This document shows positions 59,172 to 64,000 of a DNA stretch of 64,000 nt, in pieces (the stretch's first letter is position 1; each line of letters begins with the position of its first letter). The stretch lies in the NCBI GenBank assembly GCA_036378315.1, contig DASUWU010000024.1:1-64000 (forward strand), given 5' to 3'. The notes beneath the pieces were generated by a model that saw only the letters and a program-made list of their open reading frames with translations, was not told the DNA's origin and made no database searches. Both the position numbers and the translations under genes were made by a program. Source of the stretch: CALAED01 sp036378315 (GTDB taxonomy: Bacteria > Actinomycetota > Actinomycetes > Streptosporangiales > Streptosporangiaceae).

Positions 59172-60514
59172 GACGGCCGGTGCTCCTGGATCGACGCGGC
59201 GAGCTTCTCGGCCATCTCGCCGGCGTCCAGCCGCCGCTCGATCTGCCGCAGATCGTCGATCTTGGCCCGGGTCTCGGCGCGCCGAGGGGTGAGCAGCGTG
59301 CAGCAGTCCTCGTCCGGCAGCTCGGAGATCGCCAGGGTGCGGATCCGCCGCGCCTCGCTCATGATCTCGGTCTTGTCCATGCCGATGAGCGGCCGCAGGA
59401 TCGGCAGGTCGACGGCGTCGTCGAGCGCGGTGATGTTGGCGAGCGTCTGGCTGCTCACCTGGCCGAGTGAATCGCCGGTGACCAGCGTCGCGCCGCCGAG
59501 CCGCCGTGCCAGCACCTCGCCGGTCTTGAGCATGAGCCGCCGCTGGGCGACGATCTGCAGCCGGTCAGCGCCCGAGGAGCGGATCTGCTGCTGGGCCTTG
59601 CCGAACGGCACGACGTACAGCCGTGTCCCGCCCTGGAACTTGTCCAGCTCGCGGGCCAGCGCGTACGCCTTGTAGATCGACTCGGGGCCGGTGAACGGCA
59701 TCCCGGAAAAGTGCAGGAAGTCGACGCGCAGGCCGCGGCGCATCATCCGGTACGCGGCCACGGGCGAGTCGATGCCGCCGGACATCAACACCAGGCCCCG
59801 GCCGCTCATCCCCACCGGCAGCCCGCCCTGGCCGTGCGCGCCGTCGGTGAAGTCGAAGACCTCGCGCTGGTCGACCTCGATGGAGACCGTGATCTCCGGA
59901 CGCCGCAGGTCGACCGGCAGGCCGTACCGCTCCTGGACCGCGGCGCCCACCAGCGTGTTGAGCTCGGTCGACCGCAGCGGGAACCGCTTGTCACGGCGCC
60001 GCGCCTTGATGGCGAACGGCGGCCGGCGCGCGCCGGCGGCACCGGTCGATGCTGTCTCGCCGGCGGGCGGCCGCAGCGCGGGGTGCTGGCCGACGAGGTC
60101 GATGGCGGCCCGTACGGTGGCGTCGACGTCCTTGGCCACCCGCCACGCCCGGTGCACCCAGACGATGCCCATGACGTCGGTGAGCCGGCGCGCGATCGCG
60201 TCGACGTCGGCCGCGAGCTCGGGGCTGTGGTCGGTGCTGTGGTCGTCGGGGCCGCGGTCGGCCATGACCACGATCACGCCCTCGCGCTGCCACACCCGCG
60301 CGGGGATGCCGAGGCCTTTGATCGCCGCGCGGATGTTGTTCTGCAGCCGCCGCTCGAACAGCTCGCGGTTCTTGCCCTTGAGGACCACCTCGCCCAGCTT
60401 GAGCAGGACGCACGGTTCCCCGGCGACCGGCTGGCGCGCGGCCGTGGCCACGCCGGGCGCATCCGCCGGAGCGGGGCTGGACGGCTGGCCGCGAGCGGGG
60501 GCACCGATGGGCAT
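59147..60514 (-). CDS. thiI: tRNA 4-thiouridine synthetase ThiI
   Basis: 455 residues from the ATG at 60512-60514, seven nt after GGAGG. A ferredoxin-like/THUMP N-terminal part (about 30-230) is followed by the PP-loop adenylation domain (LMSGGIDSPVAAYRMMRRG). There is no C-terminal rhodanese domain, unlike E. coli ThiI, so it may serve tRNA thiolation or thiazole sulfur transfer by another route. A CysCys pair (DEDCC) lies in the last 60 residues. Confidence 0.92.
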   Translation of the reverse strand: MPIGAPARGQPSSPAPADAPGVATAARQPVAGEPCVLLKLGEVVLKGKNRELFERRLQNNIRAAIKGLGIPARVWQREGVIVVMADRGPDDHSTDHSPELAADVDAIARRLTDVMGIVWVHRAWRVAKDVDATVRAAIDLVGQHPALRPPAGETASTGAAGARRPPFAIKARRRDKRFPLRSTELNTLVGAAVQERYGLPVDLRRPEITVSIEVDQREVFDFTDGAHGQGGLPVGMSGRGLVLMSGGIDSPVAAYRMMRRGLRVDFLHFSGMPFTGPESIYKAYALARELDKFQGGTRLYVVPFGKAQQQIRSSGADRLQIVAQRRLMLKTGEVLARRLGGATLVTGDSLGQVSSQTLANITALDDAVDLPILRPLIGMDKTEIMSEARRIRTLAISELPDEDCCTLLTPRRAETRAKIDDLRQIERRLDAGEMAEKLAASIQEHRPSYDEAAAS

Positions 60515-60647
60515 ACGTCGACCTCCGGCTACATCTTCTGGGCGTACCTTCCAGTGTCGCTCACCCGCGGGGATGCCGCGACCGGGTCGCGGTCGCCCGC
60601 GGGCCCGCTCGCGCGCGGGAGTGCCGGGAGTGCCGGGGGGAACCGCC

Positions 60648-60676
60648 GCCGCGGACCCGCCGCGGACCCGCCGCGG
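60648..60676 (+). repeat. 11-bp tandem repeat before the CMD-like gene
   Basis: GCCGCGGACCC repeats about 2.6 times and runs into the TACCCT -10 box at 60678-60683. The 11-bp period equals about one DNA turn. Two copies of GGGAGTGCC lie just upstream. Confidence 0.5.
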
Positions 60677-60677
60677 T

Positions 60678-60683
60678 TACCCT
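60678..60683 (+). promoter_or_regulatory. -10 of a putative leaderless promoter
   Basis: TACCCT, exactly 7 nt before the ATG at 60691. Confidence 0.45.
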
Positions 60684-60690
60684 GACGGCC

Positions 60691-61737
60691 ATGCCCCCCG
60701 CGATCCATCCCCGCTGGAAGCTGCTCGCCCGGCCGCGGGTCAGGCCGGCCGCCCCGCTCCCCTGGTATCCGCCGGCCACGGCGAAGGGCGCCGTGCTGAT
60801 GCGCCATCCCTGGTTGTACTGCTCGCTGCTGCCGTTGCGGCTCGGCGGGCTGTTGCGGTTCCGGCTGCGGCCGACCGACCGCGAGCTGCTGATCCTGCGC
60901 ACCGCGTGGAACTGCGGCGACTACTACGCCTGGGGACATCATGTGAACGCCGGGCGGCTCATCGGTCGGGACTGGGCGTACGTCAGGCGCGTCGCGCGGG
61001 GCCCGGACGCGCCGGGCTGGGGCACCCGCGAGGTGGTGCTGCTGTCGGCCGCCGACGAGCTGTTCCACGAGCAGGCGATCTCGGCCGCGACGTGGAAGGC
61101 GCTGGCCGAGACGGTCGGCGGGCGCCAGCGCATCGACGCGTGCCTGCTGGTGGGGCTGCACGACGCGGGCGCGATGCTGTCACGCAGCCTGGGCGTCCCG
61201 TTCGACGGGTGGAGCAGCCTGCCGCTGCGGCTGCCGCCGCCGGACGGCGCCGAGCCTGGCGGCGCGGACCGGCCGGCTCCTGGCCGGCCGCGGCGGGTGG
61301 ACACGCCGCCGCCCGGCCCGGGCGCCCCGGCGCTCGCGTGGTTCCCGCTCAGCCCGCGGGCCAGGTCGCTGCTGGAGGCTCATCCGTGGATCCTCCCGAG
61401 CGGGCGGGCCTTCGCCCGCCTGATCCGCGGCCGGCTGTCGTTCGTCGGCCCCGACTGCGACCTGGTGCTCCGCCGCACGCTGGTGAACTGCGGCACGGAC
61501 CGGCCGTGGGCCAGGCAGGAGTGGTCGCTGCGCCCGGGGGCTGGGCAGACCGGTCCCCGGGCGAAGGCGCTGCTGCGGGCCGCCGACGAGCTGCACAGCG
61601 ACCGGTTCATCGCCGAGGCCACGTGGGCGGAGCTGACCGGCTTCCTCGATGACCGGCAGCTCATCGAGCTGTGCTTCGTCGTCGGCGCGTTCCGGACGCT
61701 CGCGATGACGCTCAACACGCTCGACGCGCCGATCTAG
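60691..61737 (+). CDS. tandem carboxymuconolactone-decarboxylase (AhpD-like) protein
   Basis: 348 residues. Two similar halves: residues about 60-170 (ELLILRTAWNCGDYYAWGHH, then LLSAADELFHEQAISAATW) and about 245-348 (LVLRRTLVNCGTDRPWARQE, then LLRAADELHSDRFIAEATW). Both match the alpha-helical CMD/AhpD fold. The first half keeps NCGxxxxWGHH; the second lacks the His pair. The canonical CxxC of AhpD is missing, so peroxidase activity is doubtful. Halves are joined by a Pro-rich linker. Function unknown. Confidence 0.75.
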   Translation: MPPAIHPRWKLLARPRVRPAAPLPWYPPATAKGAVLMRHPWLYCSLLPLRLGGLLRFRLRPTDRELLILRTAWNCGDYYAWGHHVNAGRLIGRDWAYVRRVARGPDAPGWGTREVVLLSAADELFHEQAISAATWKALAETVGGRQRIDACLLVGLHDAGAMLSRSLGVPFDGWSSLPLRLPPPDGAEPGGADRPAPGRPRRVDTPPPGPGAPALAWFPLSPRARSLLEAHPWILPSGRAFARLIRGRLSFVGPDCDLVLRRTLVNCGTDRPWARQEWSLRPGAGQTGPRAKALLRAADELHSDRFIAEATWAELTGFLDDRQLIELCFVVGAFRTLAMTLNTLDAPI

Positions 61738-61798
61738 ATCGGATCTAGTGCGGATCTAGATCAGCCGAAGAAGACCGCGTCAGCCGAAGAAGACTTCG
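61731..61798. repeat. palindromes and direct repeat at the convergent CMD/pfkA junction
   Basis: GATCTAGATC occurs at 61731-61740 and 61753-61762 around another GATCTAG. TCAGCCGAAGAAGAC occurs twice (61761-61775 and 61780-61794), the second copy being the pfkA 3' end and stop. It looks like a small tandem duplication and could act as a two-way terminator. Confidence 0.5.
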
Positions 61799-62805
61799 GC
61801 CTCGCCGTACCGCTCCGGCGGCACGAGCTTGAGCTCGTCGGTCGCCGCGCTCAGGTCGACGCGGACGATCTCGGTGCCCTGCAGCGCGACCATCTTGCCG
61901 AACTCGCCGGCCTCGACGGCGTCGATGGCCTGCAGCCCGAACCGGGTGGCCAGCACCCGGTCGAACGCGGTCGGGGTGCCGCCGCGCTGGATGTGGCCGA
62001 GCACCGTGGTGCGCGCCTCCTTGCCGGTGCGCTTTTCGATCTCGGCGGCGAGGCGTTCCGCGATGCCGCCGAGCCGGACGTGACCGAACGCGTCGAGCTC
62101 GGTGGTCGCCAGCTCCATCTGCCCGTCGAGCGGGTGGGCGCCCTCGGCGATGACGATGATGGGCGCGTAGCGGGTCTTGAAGCGGCTCTCGACGTAGGCG
62201 CACACCTTGTCGATGTCGAACGGCTTCTCCGGGATCAAGATGACGTTGGCGCCGGCGGCCAGCCCGGCATGCAGCGCGATCCAGCCCGCGTGCCGGCCCA
62301 TGACCTCGCAGATCAGCGCGCGGTGGTGGGACTCGGCGGTCGTGTGCAGCCGGTCGATCGCCTCCATCGCGATGTTCACCGCGGTGTCGAAGCCGAAGGT
62401 GTAGTCGGTGGCGTTCAGGTCGTTGTCGATGGTCTTGGGCACCCCGACGACCTGCACGCCGTTGTCGTACAGCTGCCGCGCCACCCCCAGCGTGTCCTCG
62501 CCGCCGATCGCGATGAGCGCGTCGACGCCGAGCCCGGCCAGGTTGTCCTTGATCCGCTCGATTCCCCCCTCGACCTTGATCGGATTTGTCCGTGAAGAGC
62601 CGAGGATCGTGCCGCCGCGCGGCAGGATGCCGCGCACGGCCTGTACGTCCAGGGCGACCGTGTCGCCCTCGAGCGGCCCCCGCCAGCCGTCGCGGAACCC
62701 GACGAACTCATATCCGTAGACCTGCACGCCCTTACGCACCACGGCGCGGATCACTGCGTTGAGACCGGGGCAGTCGCCGCCACCGGTCAGCACTCCGACG
62801 CGCAT
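61780..62805 (-). CDS. pfkA: 6-phosphofructokinase with PPi-type signature residues
   Basis: 341 residues from the ATG at 62803-62805, eight nt after GGAGG; two upstream in-frame ATGs are less well spaced. It phosphorylates fructose-6-P. The phosphoryl-donor site reads GGEDT with Asp104 and the catalytic loop is PKTIDND with Lys124. ATP-dependent enzymes such as E. coli PfkA have Gly at both positions; Asp104 plus Lys124 marks the pyrophosphate-using type found in Amycolatopsis. GGGDCPGLN and GHIQRGG are also present. A DasR-like operator lies 119 nt upstream. Confidence 0.92.
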   Translation of the reverse strand: MRVGVLTGGGDCPGLNAVIRAVVRKGVQVYGYEFVGFRDGWRGPLEGDTVALDVQAVRGILPRGGTILGSSRTNPIKVEGGIERIKDNLAGLGVDALIAIGGEDTLGVARQLYDNGVQVVGVPKTIDNDLNATDYTFGFDTAVNIAMEAIDRLHTTAESHHRALICEVMGRHAGWIALHAGLAAGANVILIPEKPFDIDKVCAYVESRFKTRYAPIIVIAEGAHPLDGQMELATTELDAFGHVRLGGIAERLAAEIEKRTGKEARTTVLGHIQRGGTPTAFDRVLATRFGLQAIDAVEAGEFGKMVALQGTEIVRVDLSAATDELKLVPPERYGEAEVFFG

Positions 62806-62849
62806 GCCCATGTCCTCCATCTAACGGGCTGTTCAGCGTTTACCTCGCC

Positions 62850-62855
62850 AGCCTA
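62850..62855 (-). promoter_or_regulatory. -10 candidate for pfkA
   Basis: TAGGCT on the minus strand, about 45 nt before the pfkA ATG. The -35 is not evident. Confidence 0.35.
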
Positions 62856-62923
62856 GTGGCGATCGCGTACCCGCACCGAGCACCTCGGGAAGTCATCGCG
62901 GTGAACGGTCGGCGTCCCGCGAT

Positions 62924-62935
62924 TGGTCTAGACCA
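62924..62935. promoter_or_regulatory. DasR-responsive-element-like operator
   Basis: TGGTCTAGACCA, a perfect palindrome in the context ATTGGTCTAGACCATA. This is the core of the dre site (consensus AGTGGTCTAGACCACT) bound by the GntR-family regulator DasR, which senses glucosamine-6-P. It lies between divergent pfkA and a lipoprotein gene. Confidence 0.6.
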
Positions 62936-63028
62936 TAGCGAGCCAGGCCCCACTCTACGCCCGCCCGCGGAAACGCCACGGGCCGCGACAACCTCCGCCC
63001 GAGCCGAAATATGTAACGATCCTCTAAC

Positions 63029-63041
63029 ATCCGAATCGGAT
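63029..63041. repeat. perfect palindrome upstream of the lipoprotein gene
   Basis: ATCCGA-A-TCGGAT in an AT-richer stretch 62 nt before the GTG at 63104, near a TATTAA -10 candidate. It may be a repressor site. Confidence 0.35.
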
Positions 63042-63103
63042 CGAACTTCGTATTCCCGGGTATTAATCCAGCAAACGGACACCCCCCCTCGGAGGCCCTC
63101 CTC

Positions 63104-63778
63104 GTGAGCAGATCCATCCGGGCGTTGAACGGCGTCCTGCTGCTCCTGGCATCGGTGGGAGCGCTCGTGGCCTGCGGTAGCCCGCAGTTCACATACGTGA
63201 AGAACTCCGGCGACCGGACGTACTTCAAGGTGCCGGCCAACTGGCACAAGATCGACGCGAAGCCGATAGACCCGGCGGTGACCGGTGACACGCCGGACTC
63301 GGCGGCCGCGGCGGCGCGCGGGATGTGGTCCGTCGCCTACGACGCCGACGCCCGCCCGTCAGCCGACCACATGCTGATCAGCGAGGAGCCGATCGTCTAT
63401 GCCGGCGTCTACCAGCTCACCAAGGATGAGCATGACGCGTACTCGCTCGACAAGCTGCGGGACAGCTTCCTCCCTGTGACGGACTCGTCCCGCCAGCTCG
63501 TCGCCCAACGCGCGCAGGCGCAGGGCACCCCGGTGCCCAAGCTGGAGCGGCTGTACGACCAGGAGCTCACGCCGGGCGACGGCCTGCGCGGTGTCCGCGA
63601 GGTCTACAACTACGACCTGTCGATCGGCGGCATGCAGACCTACGACCTGACCGCCTACCTGAGCGACCAGGGCCAGGTCTACGTGCTGCTGCTCCACTGC
63701 TCCGCGCGCTGCTACCGGAACCGCGTCAAGGAGATCAACTCCATCGCCACGTCGTTCACCGTGAGGAAAAACCTATGA
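63104..63778 (+). CDS. secreted lipoprotein of unknown function
   Basis: 224 residues from GTG with GGAGG eight bases upstream. A signal peptide (ALNGVLLLLASVGALVAC) ends in a lipobox LVAC. The mature part has FKVPANWHKID and ISEEPIVYAGVYQL segments and a short Cys pair HCSARCY near the C-terminus. It has a PsbP/LpqN-like look (small extracytoplasmic domain ending IATSFTVRK), but the assignment is tentative. The next gene overlaps its stop (ATGA). Confidence 0.75.
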   Translation: MSRSIRALNGVLLLLASVGALVACGSPQFTYVKNSGDRTYFKVPANWHKIDAKPIDPAVTGDTPDSAAAAARGMWSVAYDADARPSADHMLISEEPIVYAGVYQLTKDEHDAYSLDKLRDSFLPVTDSSRQLVAQRAQAQGTPVPKLERLYDQELTPGDGLRGVREVYNYDLSIGGMQTYDLTAYLSDQGQVYVLLLHCSARCYRNRVKEINSIATSFTVRKNL

Positions 63779-64000
63779 TCTTCCGCCGCAGGCGCCGCAG
63801 CGCGCCTGACCAGCCGGTCGAGCAGCCGGTCGAGCAGGCCGACCAGGTAGCGCCCACCGAGCAGCCGGCGCCGGCGGCGCAGACCGGACAGACCGGCTCG
63901 GCGGAGGCGACGGATGCGGAGGCGGCCGCGGCGGCGACGGAGGCGGCGGCGGTCCAGGAGACGTCCGGCGCGACGGCGGGAGCCGGCTTCGCGGACGGCC
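63775..64000 (+). CDS. low-complexity N-terminus of a further protein, partial
   Basis: ATG at 63775-63777 overlaps the lipoprotein stop. The visible 75 residues start MIFRRRRRSAPDQPVEQPVE and continue Ala/Glu/Gln/Thr-rich, with no stop before the window ends. Such a basic then disordered start often precedes a membrane or cytoplasmic domain, which is not visible. Coupled to the lipoprotein gene. Confidence 0.7.
   Translation, partial: MIFRRRRRSAPDQPVEQPVEQADQVAPTEQPAPAAQTGQTGSAEATDAEAAAAATEAAAVQETSGATAGAGFADG

Noticed and set aside
1..64000. Mobile elements, CRISPR arrays, prophage or biosynthetic megagenes
   Set aside because: No transposase, integrase, spaced repeats or modular synthase signatures seen; gene order is that of a conserved core chromosome.

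Overview
The window is high-GC actinobacterial chromosome. Gene order (bldD-pyrR-pyrB-pyrC-carA-carB-pyrK-pyrD-pyrF-mihF-gmk-rpoZ-coaBC-metK-priA-def-fmt-rsmB-rpe-ribE-ribBA-ribH-hisG), GTG/ATG starts, ATGA/GTGA operon overlaps, an actinobacterial integration host factor and BldD point to a filamentous actinomycete, probably Streptosporangiales. This is inferred from synteny and protein character, not from a marker gene. I saw no insertion sequence, phage, CRISPR array, tRNA or rRNA.

Layout. 1-3548 (minus): carbon-monoxide-dehydrogenase-type accessory genes (MoxR ATPase, VWA protein, XdhC/CoxI) running into the FAD subunit cut by the left edge. 3747-5811 (plus): selenium-binding protein/methanethiol oxidase plus a membrane protein. 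5849-33605 (minus): a long core block with histidine (hisG), riboflavin (FMN riboswitch, ribE, ribBA, ribH), translation and formyl-Met genes (def, fmt, rsmB), metK, priA, coaBC, rpoZ, gmk, mihF and the complete de novo UMP operon, whose leader carries a PyrR-binding loop beside the Shine-Dalgarno. bldD is divergent at 33966. 34985-41798: small regulators, an L,D-transpeptidase, a possible WXG100-type pair, metF and a polyprenyl synthase. 41843-46636: thiamine genes (thiE; TPP riboswitch-thiO-thiS-thiG). 46734-49594: a PASTA Ser/Thr kinase and endonuclease IV. 49930-54243 (minus): a LytS/LytTR two-component pair with a DUF485-type protein and a solute:sodium symporter. 54322-64000: a sulfite-oxidase-like enzyme, DAHP synthase behind an attenuator, an EamA transporter, otsA, thiI, phosphofructokinase and a lipoprotein operon that leaves the window.

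How it fits together. Nucleotide, flavin, thiamine, SAM/one-carbon and aromatic precursors are supplied by blocks that each show their own RNA control: FMN and TPP riboswitches, the PyrR loop, and an apparent leader-peptide attenuator for DAHP synthase. Signalling genes (BldD with an intact c-di-GMP motif, the PASTA kinase with an Rv2175c-like protein nearby, LytS/LytTR, a DasR-like operator near phosphofructokinase) connect development, cell wall and carbon status.

Most novel candidates: the aroF leader (leaderless peptide with a Phe-Tyr-Phe-Tyr run, antiterminator complement and perfect terminator); a leaderless 13-residue uORF plus two hairpins before an EamA gene; a recurrent -10 box 6-7 nt before start codons; a 19-codon mini-ORF between ribE and ribBA; an Asp/Cys-rich tail on the LytTR regulator; and the WXG100-like pair.
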